64,000 bases of DNA from positions 186,001-250,000 of the forward strand of contig NZ_JSEO01000002.1 in NCBI RefSeq assembly GCF_001624705.1. The letters are read 5' to 3'. The notes under the pieces are model-generated. The model was not told where the DNA came from and made no database searches. It saw nothing but the letters and a program-made list of their open reading frames with translations. Origin of the DNA: Marinomonas sp. SBI8L. GTDB lineage: Bacteria > Pseudomonadota > Gammaproteobacteria > Pseudomonadales > Marinomonadaceae. Positions 45,676-55,140 of this stretch are shown here, in pieces. Made by a program: the position numbers and the translations under genes. Numbering within the stretch: position 1 is the stretch's first letter; every line of letters starts with the position of its first letter.

Positions 45676-46530
45676 GTGGCTAAAGAGTTCGTATTAAAAG
45701 CATCTTGTGATGCAGCTAGCGGTATTGTGGCTGCTGTTTCAACTTACTTAGCAGATCATGGTTGTTACATTGCAGAAATGCACCAGTTTGACGATGAAGA
45801 TAGTCAGCATTTTTATATGCGCGCTGTTTGTCGAATTGAAGGTGATGACAACACGATTGCATCAATTCGAGATGGTTTTAATGAGCAGGTTTCTCGATTC
45901 AATATGGATTGGGAAATCGTTGGTAGTGATGAGCCGGTTAAAGTGCTGATCATGGTGAGTAAATTTGACCACTGCTTGGACGATCTTTTATATCGCCATC
46001 GTAAAGGCGAGTTGCCAATGGAAATTACTGCGATAGTGTCGAACCATAAAGATCTGAGACCTATGGCAGAGCGTGAAGGAATTCGTTTTGTTCACTTACC
46101 TGTTAATAAAGAAAATAAAGCGAAGCAAGAAGCGGCTTTATTAGACATTATTTCTGAAACAGAGACAGATCTCGTTGTATTAGCCCGTTACATGCAAATT
46201 CTATCTGATTCGCTTTGTCAGAAACTAAACGGTAAAGCGATCAACATCCACCATTCATTCCTACCAGGCTTCAAAGGTGCTAAACCATATCACCAAGCAC
46301 ATGAGCGTGGCGTTAAGCTTATTGGTGCAACTGCACACTATGTCACATCAGATCTAGATGAAGGTCCAATCATCGAACAATCTGTACAACCTGTTGATCA
46401 TACTTATTCTCCAGAGCGCCTTGTAGCAGTTGGTCGTGATACTGAAACAGTTGCACTTGCAAATGCGGTAAGAATGCATCTTGAACATCGTGTTTTCATG
46501 TATGGCAATAAATCTATTGTTTTCAAATAG
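45676..46530 (+). CDS. purU: Formyltetrahydrofolate deformylase
   Basis: About 284 residues if started at the GTG at 45676, which has TGGGGA nine bases upstream and gives the normal PurU length; a TTG frame opening at 45592 adds an unrelated stretch. Residues 1-80 are the ACT domain (EFVLKASCDAASGIVAAVSTYL in pieces). The rest is the formyltransferase-fold catalytic domain, with LARYMQILS (about 182-190), INIHHSFLPGFKGAKPY (about 200-216) and GATAHYVTSDLDEGPIIEQ (about 226-244) holding the catalytic Asn-His-Asp set. It hydrolyses 10-formyl-THF to formate and THF. It opens an operon with folD and soxBDAG, where it recycles THF charged by demethylation. Confidence 0.93.
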   Translation: MAKEFVLKASCDAASGIVAAVSTYLADHGCYIAEMHQFDDEDSQHFYMRAVCRIEGDDNTIASIRDGFNEQVSRFNMDWEIVGSDEPVKVLIMVSKFDHCLDDLLYRHRKGELPMEITAIVSNHKDLRPMAEREGIRFVHLPVNKENKAKQEAALLDIISETETDLVVLARYMQILSDSLCQKLNGKAINIHHSFLPGFKGAKPYHQAHERGVKLIGATAHYVTSDLDEGPIIEQSVQPVDHTYSPERLVAVGRDTETVALANAVRMHLEHRVFMYGNKSIVFK

Positions 46531-46548
46531 GCTTGTGGGGTAGGTGTT

Positions 46549-47412
46549 ATGACAGTTCGGATTGATGGTAAAGCCCTGGCCGATGAAATTGTTGAAAAAG
46601 TAGCGCTCGATGTTGTTGCTTTTAAACGTGACCATAAGGTTACGCCTGGATTAGCTGTTGTGCTGGTGGGTGAAGATCCTGCAAGTGCAGTGTATGTACG
46701 AAATAAAGTAAAGAGAGCCAATCAGGCTGGCTTAAACTCAACAGAGCACTATTTGGCAAAGGATACCAGTCAAGAAGAGCTGGATAACCTAATTAGCCAG
46801 CTTAATAAGGATGAAAGTGTTCATGGTATTTTGGTACAGCTGCCTTTACCAAAACATCTAGATGAAAGCCATGTTATTGAAGCAATTTCACCGGCTAAAG
46901 ATGTAGATGGTTTCCATCCGCAGAATGTCGGTAATTTAGTGACTGGTCAGAAGTCACTTATTCCATGTACCCCTTTAGGTTGCATGATCATGCTTAATCG
47001 CGAAATTGATGATTTATCTGGAAAAAATGCGGTGGTAATTGGCCGTTCAAATATTGTTGGTAAACCAATGGCAAGTTTGCTTTTACAGGCGAATTGTACG
47101 GTAACGACAGTCCACTCTAAAACTCAAGATATTGAGTTGGTTTGCCGTAATGCTGACATTTTGGTTGCCGCAGTAGGTCAAGCTCTTCTTGTAAAAAAAG
47201 AATGGGTTAAGCCTGGTGCAGTGATTATTGATGTAGGGATAAATTCAGTTGTGGTAGAGGGTAAGAGACGTTTGTTAGGGGATGTTGATTACGATCAAGT
47301 CTCAAACATAGCGGGAGCGATTACACCTGTGCCCGGTGGTGTCGGGCCAATGACTATTGCATGTCTGATGCAAAATACTTTAACCGCAGCTCAGCACCAA
47401 TTAGGTGTTTAA
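46549..47412 (+). CDS. folD: Methylenetetrahydrofolate dehydrogenase/cyclohydrolase
   Basis: A 287-residue bifunctional enzyme. [18 protein letters not shown] (about 39-56, with the catalytic Tyr and Lys), [10 protein letters not shown] (about 98-107), [11 protein letters not shown] (about 140-150), the NADP site [13 protein letters not shown] (about 163-175) and [20 protein letters not shown] near the C-terminus (in pieces) are all present. It converts 5,10-methylene-THF to 10-formyl-THF. Here it sits 18 bases after purU and just before the sox genes, so it takes the one-carbon unit from demethylation and hands it to PurU. A second housekeeping folD probably exists elsewhere. Confidence 0.95.
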   Translation: MTVRIDGKALADEIVEKVALDVVAFKRDHKVTPGLAVVLVGEDPASAVYVRNKVKRANQAGLNSTEHYLAKDTSQEELDNLISQLNKDESVHGILVQLPLPKHLDESHVIEAISPAKDVDGFHPQNVGNLVTGQKSLIPCTPLGCMIMLNREIDDLSGKNAVVIGRSNIVGKPMASLLLQANCTVTTVHSKTQDIELVCRNADILVAAVGQALLVKKEWVKPGAVIIDVGINSVVVEGKRRLLGDVDYDQVSNIAGAITPVPGGVGPMTIACLMQNTLTAAQHQLGV

Positions 47413-47457
47413 AAAGACTGATGTTAATTCGATTTTTTCTTTAACGAGGATTTTTTC

Positions 47458-48705
47458 ATGCCTTTTTCCTTGCTGAAATATGGTTTAAAAAACGATTATC
47501 CATTTGAAAATGATGTGGATTTACCTGCACCAACAGATTTAAAAAAACATTATGACGTTGTCATAATTGGCGGTGGTGGTCATGGTGTTGCAACTGCTTA
47601 TTATCTTGCTAAGTATCACGGTATTACAAATATCGCGATTTTAGAAAAAGGATATCTAGGTGGCGGTAATACGGCACGTAATACGGCGGTTATTCGATCT
47701 AATTATCTAACCTCAGAAGGGGTGAAGTTTTATACCGAATCAGTTGATCTATTTAAACAGCTATCGAACGAGTTTGACTTTAATATCATGTATTCATCTC
47801 GTGGTCAGTTAACACTTGCCCATACCGATGCTGCGGTAAGATCTTTTAGGCAGCGAACTGAAGTGAATACACATTTTGGTGGCAAAACTGAGCTGGTTGA
47901 TCCACAGCAAATCAAAGAGCTTGTACCCACTTTGAATATGAATCCAGCTGATATGCCCGTCTTGGCTGGCTTATGGCATATCGATGGTGCGACAGCTCGC
48001 CATGATGCTGTGGCTTGGGGTTATGCAAAAGGTGCGACTCAAAGAGGTGTTGAATTGCACCAACTCACTGAAGTTGTGGATGTTATTACTGAGAATAACA
48101 AGGTTACTGGCGTTAAAACTAACCGAGGCACAGTGAATTGCGGTTGCGTTGTGCAAGCGGTAGCAGGGCATAGCTCAATTGTTGCTGCAATGGCAGGCAT
48201 TAAAATGCCAATTACCACTTATCCCCTGCAGGCTATGGTAACTCAACCGGTTAAACCATTTCTTGACCCGCTAGTTAGTTCCTCTGCATTGCACTGCTAT
48301 GTTCAGCAAACTGGACGGGGTGAAATTGTTTTTGGTGGTGGTTCAGATCCGTATCCTCTTTATAACACTCGCTCTACCTTAGATTTGAAAGAAAGCTTGT
48401 TGGCTAGTGCGATTGAAATGTTCCCTTTCATGGCGAATTTGAAGCTTATGCGTCAATGGGCGGGTATCACAGACATGACATCAGACTACAGCCCTATTAT
48501 GGGGTTAAGTCCTGTTGATAATTACTACCTAGATGCAGGTTGGGGGACTTGGGGTTTCAAGTCGACACCTATTTGTGGAAAAACAATGGCAGAACTGGTC
48601 GCAAGTGGTGGCAAAGTGCCTGATTTAATTAAGCCATTTTCTATGGATAGGTTCGATGTTTTCCGTCAGGTAAATGAAATGGGCGCAACGGCTGCTAGCC
48701 ATTAA
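47458..48705 (+). CDS. soxB: Sarcosine oxidase-type beta subunit
   Basis: A 415-residue DAO-family flavoprotein. The FAD-binding VVIIGGGGHGVATAYYLAK lies at about 34-52 and GGGNTARNTAVIRSNYLT at about 66-83. TARHDAVAWGYAKG (about 178-191) carries the His that binds FMN covalently in heterotetrameric sarcosine oxidase, and the C-terminal GLSPVDNYYLDAGWGTWGFKSTP closes the flavin site (in pieces). It oxidises the N-methyl group of sarcosine or a related N-methyl amino acid, using O2. It follows folD by 45 bases with an AACGAGGA ribosome site. Gene order soxB-D-A-G is standard. Confidence 0.92.
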   Translation: MPFSLLKYGLKNDYPFENDVDLPAPTDLKKHYDVVIIGGGGHGVATAYYLAKYHGITNIAILEKGYLGGGNTARNTAVIRSNYLTSEGVKFYTESVDLFKQLSNEFDFNIMYSSRGQLTLAHTDAAVRSFRQRTEVNTHFGGKTELVDPQQIKELVPTLNMNPADMPVLAGLWHIDGATARHDAVAWGYAKGATQRGVELHQLTEVVDVITENNKVTGVKTNRGTVNCGCVVQAVAGHSSIVAAMAGIKMPITTYPLQAMVTQPVKPFLDPLVSSSALHCYVQQTGRGEIVFGGGSDPYPLYNTRSTLDLKESLLASAIEMFPFMANLKLMRQWAGITDMTSDYSPIMGLSPVDNYYLDAGWGTWGFKSTPICGKTMAELVASGGKVPDLIKPFSMDRFDVFRQVNEMGATAASH

Positions 48706-48714
48706 GGGGTTATT

Positions 48715-49026
48715 ATGAAAATTATGAATTGCCCACTAAACGGACCACGAAATATCAGTGAGTTTGTTTATGGTGGAGAAGTTAAGCCTATGCCTGACAT
48801 GGTTAATTGTTCAGATAAAGAATGGGCTGAATACGTTTTCTATTACGACAATACGATACGTATCGTACAAGAGTGGTGGTTTCATTCCCCATCTGGGTAT
48901 TGGTTTATTGCGGAAAGACACACTGCAAGTGATGAGATTTTGAAAACTTATGATCCTTCTGAAATCTTCAAAGAGAGGGTTGATTTCGAGATGAAGGCTA
49001 AGCCAGCTCAGGAGGTTGTATCATGA
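48715..49026 (+). CDS. soxD: Sarcosine oxidase-type delta subunit lacking zinc ligands
   Basis: A 103-residue subunit of the heterotetrameric oxidase. The overall pattern (NCPLNGPRNISEFVYGGE at the start, WAEYVFYYDNT, WWFHSPSGYWFIAERHTASDEI) follows SoxD. However, the second Cys of the N-terminal CPxCGxR motif is Asn 9, and the HxxGC motif reads HSPSG. Only Cys 6 and the His remain of the usual Cys3-His zinc site, so zinc binding is probably lost. It starts 9 bases after soxB and its stop overlaps the soxA start (ATGA). Such deviant delta subunits may mark relatives with a substrate other than sarcosine; that is inference. Confidence 0.85.
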   Translation: MKIMNCPLNGPRNISEFVYGGEVKPMPDMVNCSDKEWAEYVFYYDNTIRIVQEWWFHSPSGYWFIAERHTASDEILKTYDPSEIFKERVDFEMKAKPAQEVVS

Positions 49027-51944
49027 GAGGCTATAACAGATTACCAAATTCAACAGGTTTATTTATTAATCCTGAGAAGCCTGTCAACTTTACTTTTGAG
49101 GGTAAAACCTATCAAGGCGTAGAAGGTGACACAATAGCCAGTGCTTTGATTGCTAATGATCAATGGCTAATGTCTCGCTCATTCAAATACCACCGCCCGC
49201 GTGGGCCGTTAACAATGGCAGGGCAAGATGCTAATACACTCGTTCAGTTAGAAAATGAGCCAAATGTACTAGCCGATAGATCAAGCATTGTTAATGATAT
49301 GAATGTTTTAGGCCAGAACTATAATGGTTCCCTAGAACATGATAAGGATGACAAGCTGGGATATGCCGGCCGCTTTATGCCTGTTGGTTTCTATTACCGT
49401 GCTTTTTATAAGCCAAAAGGTGTTTGGGATAAGTGGGAGCCCGTCATCCGTAAAAAAGCGGGTTTAGGTTATGCTGATTTAAGTTTTACACCTACTTATC
49501 ATGATAAAGCGTATCTGTTTTGTGATCTTGCAGTTATTGGTGCTGGTCCTGCAGGTTTAGCTGCAGCCTTGAAAGCAGCTGATGCTGGTGCAAATGTATT
49601 GCTTGTTGATGAGAACCCAATTATTGGTGGTGCTCTAACTTATCATAGGTTTGATATTCCTGGTAAAAAAGCACAAAGCCTAAGAGAAGAACTAACAGAA
49701 AAAGTTCTTAACCATGCCAATATTCAAACACTGACGAATGCGACTTGTAATGCTTGGTTTGCTGATAATTACTTACCAGTAATTCAGGGCAATCGCATGT
49801 ATAAAGTGCGAGCTAAACAATGTGTGATTGCTTCAGGCGCTTTTGAACAGCATGTAGTATTCCGTAATAACGATGTACCTGGCGTTGTGATGTCTAGTGC
49901 AGCAATGAGACTGATGTCTCAATATGCTGTTAAACCTGGTAATAAAGCGGTTGTATTAACGGGTAATGATGATGGTTACTACTGTGCTCTAGAGCTTGCT
50001 AAGAATGGTGTCGATGTTTCACTAATCATTGATATGCGTAAAGAGGGCGCTTCATCAGAGTTACAAAGTGCTGTTGCGAGTATTGGTTTAGAAGTGCGTC
50101 TAAATTCGACTGTCTATGAAGCACTTCCAAGCTCAGATAAAAAGCATTTATCTGGTGTGATGGTTCATGACATTAGTGGTAAGGGAAGCGTATCCCAAAA
50201 AGGTGTTAAAGTAGACTGTGACTTATTATGTATGTCGTCTGGCTACATGCCTGTATACCAGCTTTTATGCCAAGCCGGTGCTAAGTTAAGTTATAACGAT
50301 GACTCAGCTTTATTCTCCCTAACAAACTTACCTGATAACTGCCAAATTGCTGGATCTGTAAATGGTATACATGATCTCGATGCAGTTGTAAGAGATGGTG
50401 AGCTTGCGGCTCACTATAGTTTGTTATCTTTAGGCTTGGAAACAGTAGAACCACAACCGGTTCACTGCAAGGTTAAAACTAATTTTGAATGGCCAATTTT
50501 CAAACATCCAAAGGGTAAAGACTTTGTTGATTTTGACGAAGACCTTCAAGCTAAGGATATTGTTAACGCGACACGATTAGGCTACAGGGATATTCAGTTA
50601 GTTAAGCGCTTTTCAACCGTTGGTATGGGGCCGTCCCAAGGTAGGCACTCAGCACTACCAACAGCTCGCTTGGTTGCTGATGCAACGAATAGAACTGTTA
50701 CTGAGACAGGTGTTACCACAGCAAGACCACCATTTGTGCCTGAAAAGTTGGCGAATATTGCTGGTCGAATTTTCAACCCGCATAAATATACGCCTATGCA
50801 TAAGCGCCACCTAGAGCTTGGTGCTCATATGATACCGGCTGGTGTGTGGCGTAGACCTGCTTACTATGGTTCACCTGCTGAACGTGATGATGTCATTCAA
50901 CGTGAATCTGTGATGGTCCGTAATGCTGTTGGCATGATAGATGTGAGTACCCTGGGTGGGTTAGAGGTTAGAGGTCCTGATGCGGCTGAATTTGTAAACA
51001 GAATATATACCTTTGCTTTCTTAAAACAGCCTGTAGGTAAGACGCGCTATGCAGTCTTAACTAACGAGCAAGGAGTCGTGATTGATGATGGTGTTGCCTG
51101 TCGTATAGAAGATGATCACTATTATATTACAGCGACAACGAGTGGTGTTGATGCAGTTTATCGTGAAATGACGAAGTGGAATGCTCAATGGCGCTTAGAT
51201 GTAGATATCGCAAATGTAACCTCTGCATTCTCTGCTGTGAACGTGGCGGGTCCATTGTCTAGAAAAGTACTTGAGAAAGTCTGCTCAGACGTTGATCTTT
51301 CTAACGAAGGTTTTCCTTATCTTGGTTATCGTGAAGGCACGATACAAGGTGTGCCAGTGAGACTATTGAGAGTGGGTTTTGTCGGGGAGCTTGGTTATGA
51401 GATTCATATGCCTAGTCTATTTGGTGAAACACTTTGGGATCTCCTAATGGAAGCGGGTAAAGAGTTTGATATGAAACCTTTCGGGGTTGAGACTCAGCGA
51501 CTTTTGAGATTAGAGAAGGGGCATATTATTGTCAGTCAAGACACGGATGGTATGTCTCATCCTGGAGAGTTGTCATTAGACTGGGCAATAAGTCGTAAGA
51601 AACCATTTTTTATCGGTAATCGTTCAGTTGATATCGTAATGGCTCGCGAACAAACCCGTAAACTGGTTGGTTTTAAATTAGATGCTAAATCAAGCAGACC
51701 TAAAGAAGGCCACATAGTGTTGGCTTCAAATACACAAGTAGACTGTGCTATTACGGGTAATGTTACCTCATCTGAATTCTCAACGACTTTAAATGCGAAT
51801 ATCGGTATGGCCTTTGTTGGCATCAATCAGCAAGAAATTGGTTCTAAGTTCCCAATTCGTGTTGATAATGGTGAGCTTGTTATGGCTGAGGTTGTGCCTT
51901 TACCTTTTTATGATGTAGATAATGCCCGTCAGGAGGTGCTGTAA
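49023..51944 (+). CDS. soxA: Sarcosine oxidase-type alpha subunit
   Basis: A 973-residue protein of normal SoxA length. Residues about 15-100 are a ferredoxin-like domain (SRSFKYHRPRGP is the family signature). Residues about 165-480 bind NAD(P) in a Rossmann domain (VIGAGPAGLAAALKAADAGA). Residues about 590-970 are a T-protein/aminomethyltransferase-like folate domain (GMIDVSTLGGLEVRGPDAAEFVNRIYT in pieces; GFVGELGYEIHMP; LEKGHIIVSQDTDG). The folate domain captures the methylene group made by the beta subunit as 5,10-methylene-THF. CAGGAGG precedes the ATG, which overlaps the soxD stop. Confidence 0.93.
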   Translation: MRGYNRLPNSTGLFINPEKPVNFTFEGKTYQGVEGDTIASALIANDQWLMSRSFKYHRPRGPLTMAGQDANTLVQLENEPNVLADRSSIVNDMNVLGQNYNGSLEHDKDDKLGYAGRFMPVGFYYRAFYKPKGVWDKWEPVIRKKAGLGYADLSFTPTYHDKAYLFCDLAVIGAGPAGLAAALKAADAGANVLLVDENPIIGGALTYHRFDIPGKKAQSLREELTEKVLNHANIQTLTNATCNAWFADNYLPVIQGNRMYKVRAKQCVIASGAFEQHVVFRNNDVPGVVMSSAAMRLMSQYAVKPGNKAVVLTGNDDGYYCALELAKNGVDVSLIIDMRKEGASSELQSAVASIGLEVRLNSTVYEALPSSDKKHLSGVMVHDISGKGSVSQKGVKVDCDLLCMSSGYMPVYQLLCQAGAKLSYNDDSALFSLTNLPDNCQIAGSVNGIHDLDAVVRDGELAAHYSLLSLGLETVEPQPVHCKVKTNFEWPIFKHPKGKDFVDFDEDLQAKDIVNATRLGYRDIQLVKRFSTVGMGPSQGRHSALPTARLVADATNRTVTETGVTTARPPFVPEKLANIAGRIFNPHKYTPMHKRHLELGAHMIPAGVWRRPAYYGSPAERDDVIQRESVMVRNAVGMIDVSTLGGLEVRGPDAAEFVNRIYTFAFLKQPVGKTRYAVLTNEQGVVIDDGVACRIEDDHYYITATTSGVDAVYREMTKWNAQWRLDVDIANVTSAFSAVNVAGPLSRKVLEKVCSDVDLSNEGFPYLGYREGTIQGVPVRLLRVGFVGELGYEIHMPSLFGETLWDLLMEAGKEFDMKPFGVETQRLLRLEKGHIIVSQDTDGMSHPGELSLDWAISRKKPFFIGNRSVDIVMAREQTRKLVGFKLDAKSSRPKEGHIVLASNTQVDCAITGNVTSSEFSTTLNANIGMAFVGINQQEIGSKFPIRVDNGELVMAEVVPLPFYDVDNARQEVL

Positions 51945-52534
51945 TGGATTTCTATAACCTAAGCTCGGCTGTAGAGCTTCGTCGCAGTCAATTGGCTGTT
52001 GGCTCACCTGAATTAATAAACTCAAAAATCAGTATGCATGATCATACCTTATTCTCGAGAGTCGGTTTTAGAGGAAGGGGTGTAGCGTCTTTTCTGAGAG
52101 AGCAAGGTATCAGTGTACCTAATGTTCCAAATCAATCTGTTGTAACTGCAGCTGGCGTGCTTGTATTGCGCCTCAGCAACACAGAGTTCTGGCTAATTGA
52201 TACAGATAAATCACAGCATGAGTTTATTGAAGCATTAGAACTTGCATCAAAGGGTGTTACTAATGTTTATCGTTTATATTGTCAGCATAGTCACGGATGT
52301 TTTTTGGTTAAAGGCAAAAATACACCGAATATGTTTGCCAAAGTGTGTGGGGTTGATTTGAGCGAGAAAGTATTTGAATGTTCAAGTATTGCTCAAACTT
52401 CTGTCGCCAGAGTTAACGCAATTATCGCTAAGCAAGTTATATTAGATGAAGAAGGGTATTTTGTTCTATCGGATATCGCTGGCTCACAACACTTGTGGAA
52501 TGCTATTTCTGATGCGAGTGCGGAATTTAATTAA
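51944..52534 (+). CDS. soxG: Sarcosine oxidase-type gamma subunit
   Basis: A 196-residue subunit related to the first part of T-protein-like folds. RVGFRGRGVASFLREQG (about 33-49) and LVLRLSNTEFWLI (about 65-77) follow SoxG. It stabilises the complex and has no catalytic residues of its own. The start shares one base with the soxA stop and has AGGAGG upstream, showing translational coupling. It is the last gene of the purU-folD-soxBDAG operon, which ends at a T-tailed hairpin 63 bases on. No glyA gene follows, unlike many sarcosine oxidase operons. Confidence 0.88.
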   Translation: MDFYNLSSAVELRRSQLAVGSPELINSKISMHDHTLFSRVGFRGRGVASFLREQGISVPNVPNQSVVTAAGVLVLRLSNTEFWLIDTDKSQHEFIEALELASKGVTNVYRLYCQHSHGCFLVKGKNTPNMFAKVCGVDLSEKVFECSSIAQTSVARVNAIIAKQVILDEEGYFVLSDIAGSQHLWNAISDASAEFN

Positions 52535-52596
52535 TGCTACAGGGTTGATGCGAGTAGCTACTTAAGCGCAGACACTATCAGAAAACTGTATAAACA

Positions 52597-52632
52597 AAAG
52601 CCTGATTAATAATTATTGATCAGGCTTTTTTT
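52597..52632 (+). terminator. Terminator of the sox operon
   Basis: An 11-bp stem AAAAGCCTGAT (52597-52607) with ATCAGGCTTTT (52619-52629), then TTTATT. The A-rich left arm could also serve the convergent gene at 52697. Confidence 0.85.
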
Positions 52633-52696
52633 ATTATATAAGTTAGCCTTAACAAGGCTGTTAACTAGACTAACTCATTTTAAAAAACTGAAAACA

Positions 52697-53134
52697 TTAC
52701 TTGTTTGTGTGTTCTCTGATATCGGTAAAATCAAGTTTATGAGACTTCATTAAAGCTACTATTTCCTTAGCCTTATCTCTCTTAGAGTTAATTAAATCGA
52801 CAGACTCAACAAAAATAGACTTAAGTTTATCAATTGCTGCTTGTGTGTAATGTTCAGCGATGAATTTAATTAGTTTGTTTTGCTCTTCTCTTGAAAGCTT
52901 ACTTACATCAAAAAGTACAGTTTGAGCGATTAATCTTAAAGGTTGTGTTTTTAAGTGAGGGTCGGAATAAGAATTATCAGTTTTAGATTTGTTACCAGCT
53001 TTATCAAGTAACTTTATAAAGAGTGTGTAATTGGCATAATTATCAATCGATTTTGATAAATGCAACACTGTAGACTCGTAAGAATGCAATCGTAATACGC
53101 TTTCAAAAAGGTGTATTAAATTTGAATGGTTCAA
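52697..53134 (-). CDS. Hypothetical helical protein
   Basis: About 145 residues from a TTG with AAGGG eight bases upstream; no better start is available. The sequence is highly charged and predicted helical throughout, with no signal peptide, membrane helix or cysteine. I recognise no family. It is convergent with the sox operon and separated from it by a terminator, with a 454-base gap on its upstream side, so it is a stand-alone gene. Confidence 0.55.
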   Translation of the reverse strand: MNHSNLIHLFESVLRLHSYESTVLHLSKSIDNYANYTLFIKLLDKAGNKSKTDNSYSDPHLKTQPLRLIAQTVLFDVSKLSREEQNKLIKFIAEHYTQAAIDKLKSIFVESVDLINSKRDKAKEIVALMKSHKLDFTDIREHTNK

Positions 53135-53588
53135 TGATCTAGCCCTTTCACTTTTAGTGAGAATTCCATTAATGGTTACATTATTAAATAGCTGCTTTGA
53201 TGAATTAAGTTATTTCAAAGAGCATTAACTGGATTATCCTTAAGCAATAAGTTGTCTATCCATAAAACAATATACTTACTGAAGTTGTTAAGTGCGTGCA
53301 GAAGAAGCTACCTGAGGCCTCTCACACTATTTTAATAGAGTTTTAATAAAATGCCATCAAGTAGAGCCTACTTAGCGAAAAGAAGCTTTAAGAGGCTTTT
53401 GCTGCACGAAAATTTCACAATATCTCAATTTGACACGCTAAATATTTGATATATGTTAAAATTCTATTGCTTTCAGGTCAAACTAAAATATATAAATCAA
53501 TGAGTTAGTTGTCACTAACATGATGTGGCTTGATATCTTAGTTTGGACTATAACTAAAGTATGTGTATTAGATTGTTGAGGTACATAT
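53135..53588. other. Divergent intergenic region, nothing clear
   Basis: About 450 AT-rich bases between two small hypothetical genes reading outward. Promoters for both are expected. No RNA gene, operator or terminator-like hairpin is evident. Confidence 0.3.
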
Positions 53589-53903
53589 ATGTCAAAAGTC
53601 GTCCAGATCAATCCAAATAATAGCTATAATTGGTTTTACTTTAGCCAAAGTCTTGCCACATTGCTTGCCAAGCAAAATTTTTCTATTGAATTTCAGGCTT
53701 TAATGCTCAAAAGAATGGAGTCAGCATTCAATGAATTTGATTTCAGCTATAGCATGAATATGAATTTACCCGCCGAACATATAGATCAAGTGACTGAGCA
53801 AGTTGATACTTTAGCCAAACTATTACAGCAAAGGACAACAAGGCTTTTAATAAGTCGATTAAGCTTTGAAATTGAATTAGCGCAATCGCAAGGGTATCAA
53901 TAG
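53589..53903 (+). CDS. Hypothetical small cytosolic protein
   Basis: A 104-residue soluble protein with a GAGGT ribosome site before its ATG. It is mostly helical by composition (LATLLAKQNFSIEFQALMLKRM, then LAKLLQQRTTRLLISRLSFEIELA in pieces). It has no signal peptide, membrane segment or cysteine and no motif I recognise. It stands alone; its nearest neighbour in the same direction is the PAS protein 457 bases away. Function unknown. Confidence 0.55.
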   Translation: MSKVVQINPNNSYNWFYFSQSLATLLAKQNFSIEFQALMLKRMESAFNEFDFSYSMNMNLPAEHIDQVTEQVDTLAKLLQQRTTRLLISRLSFEIELAQSQGYQ

Positions 53904-54360
53904 GTCACATTTCTAAATTGTTGATGAACTCCCTTAAGTGTCGGTTGTGGACTATCAAGAAAACAATATAAGATCATTTTATCTATCATAAGGGCCAAAT
54001 GAAAAGGGTGCCTTTATCAGTATCATTAAGGATGTTTGTAGCACTAAAGTAGTGTAGAGAAAATAAAGCGATTCTCTTATAAATATACGCTAGATATTAA
54101 CTGAGCCAGAAAGCAGGAGGCTATAAGCTGGTCTACCCATATGGGTTATATCTAGGAGATTTTTTGATAAATATGAACGAAGGAGCGTGCGTGAAAGTTA
54201 AACAAGTTTTGTAAGTGACTGAATTGATGTAATAAATTTTGGATATAAATGTAAATTATCAGAAAAATATTACACTTGTTTGGTGTAATAACTAAAGTTT
54301 TGCAGTAAAATATTGTAAATTGAAAAGGATTTTTAGTTACAACTTATGCAGGAACCTCGA
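53904..54360. other. Intergenic region with a short perfect palindrome
   Basis: No gene seen. The only structure is a 12-base palindrome ACCCATATGGGT (54135-54146), which may be an operator. I checked by eye for a cyclic-di-GMP riboswitch core and did not find one. Confidence 0.35.
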
Positions 54361-55047
54361 ATGACTCAAGCTATTCAAGAGCAAATTACTTTCGGCAAGG
54401 ATGTCGAGTTAATTACAATCACTGACCTTGATGGTTTTATTACCTACACGAATGATGAATACCAAAAAGTACTCGGTTATCACTCAGAAGAATTGATTGG
54501 ATTAAAGGTAAATAGTTTAGATCATGCTGATATGCCAAAAATTGCTAGTTTGAATCTAAAATCAAAGAAAAAGCAAAGAAAAAGTTGGACTGCAGCTGTC
54601 AAAAAACAACACCTTAATGGAAGCTTTTATTGGGTTAAAGAAGTGTTAACCCCAATTTATGAGAATTCTAGTGTTGTTGCTTATCAATCTGTCTGTAGAG
54701 GGTTATCTGCGATCGAGCAGGCAAACGCAGAAGCAATTTACAGTGAAGTAAGGATTAGAAATTCAGTAGTTTACAGCTGGGAAAATTTTTATTGTAGGCT
54801 AGCATTATACGCTGCCGCTTCAATTTTAGTTTTTTCTGCTGGTTTGTTTTCTTCATTATTATTTTCTTTATTTATGCTTATGCCTTTTATTATTTATTAT
54901 GGAGAAGTAATAAAATCGGAAACTTTTTTCGAGAGTACAACAGGTAGTTTTGAGGACATAACACGCTCTATATTTAATAAAAAGATGGAAGGTCATCAAA
55001 ATATCCAAGAAAACTCAAACGACTTGGCAATAGGTTCCTCTTGCTAG
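54361..55047 (+). CDS. PAS-domain membrane protein resembling a truncated Aer receptor
   Basis: About 228 residues from the ATG at 54361, favoured over the ATG at 54346 because AGGAACC lies at the right distance. Residues about 15-120 are an Aer-type PAS domain (TDLDGFITYTNDEYQKVLGYHSEELIG in pieces; NGSFYWVKEVLTPIYENSSVVAYQSV), which in Aer holds FAD and senses redox state. Residues about 148-180 are hydrophobic (LALYAAASILVFSAGLFSSLLFSLFMLMPFIIYY in pieces) and form one hairpin or one long membrane segment. The protein ends about 40 residues later, with no HAMP or methyl-accepting domain. It may signal through partners; it is not a complete chemoreceptor. Confidence 0.78.
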   Translation: MTQAIQEQITFGKDVELITITDLDGFITYTNDEYQKVLGYHSEELIGLKVNSLDHADMPKIASLNLKSKKKQRKSWTAAVKKQHLNGSFYWVKEVLTPIYENSSVVAYQSVCRGLSAIEQANAEAIYSEVRIRNSVVYSWENFYCRLALYAAASILVFSAGLFSSLLFSLFMLMPFIIYYGEVIKSETFFESTTGSFEDITRSIFNKKMEGHQNIQENSNDLAIGSSC

Positions 55048-55098
55048 TCACATAAAATACATCATGATTAGTTAGATTTACTTTAAGTCAACAGATTC

Positions 55099-55140
55099 AA
55101 AACCGCCGATAAGAGCTCTTCTTATCGGCGGTTTTTTGTT
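55099..55140 (+). terminator. Strong Rho-independent terminator
   Basis: A perfect 15-bp stem AAAACCGCCGATAAG (55099-55113) with CTTATCGGCGGTTTT (55121-55135) and a T-rich tail, 51 bases after the PAS-protein stop. Confidence 0.92.

Noticed and set aside
54061-54180. Possible cyclic-di-GMP riboswitch before the PAS-protein gene
   Set aside because: Some GGTCTACCC-like sequence is present, but the conserved core and both tetraloop-receptor elements are missing.
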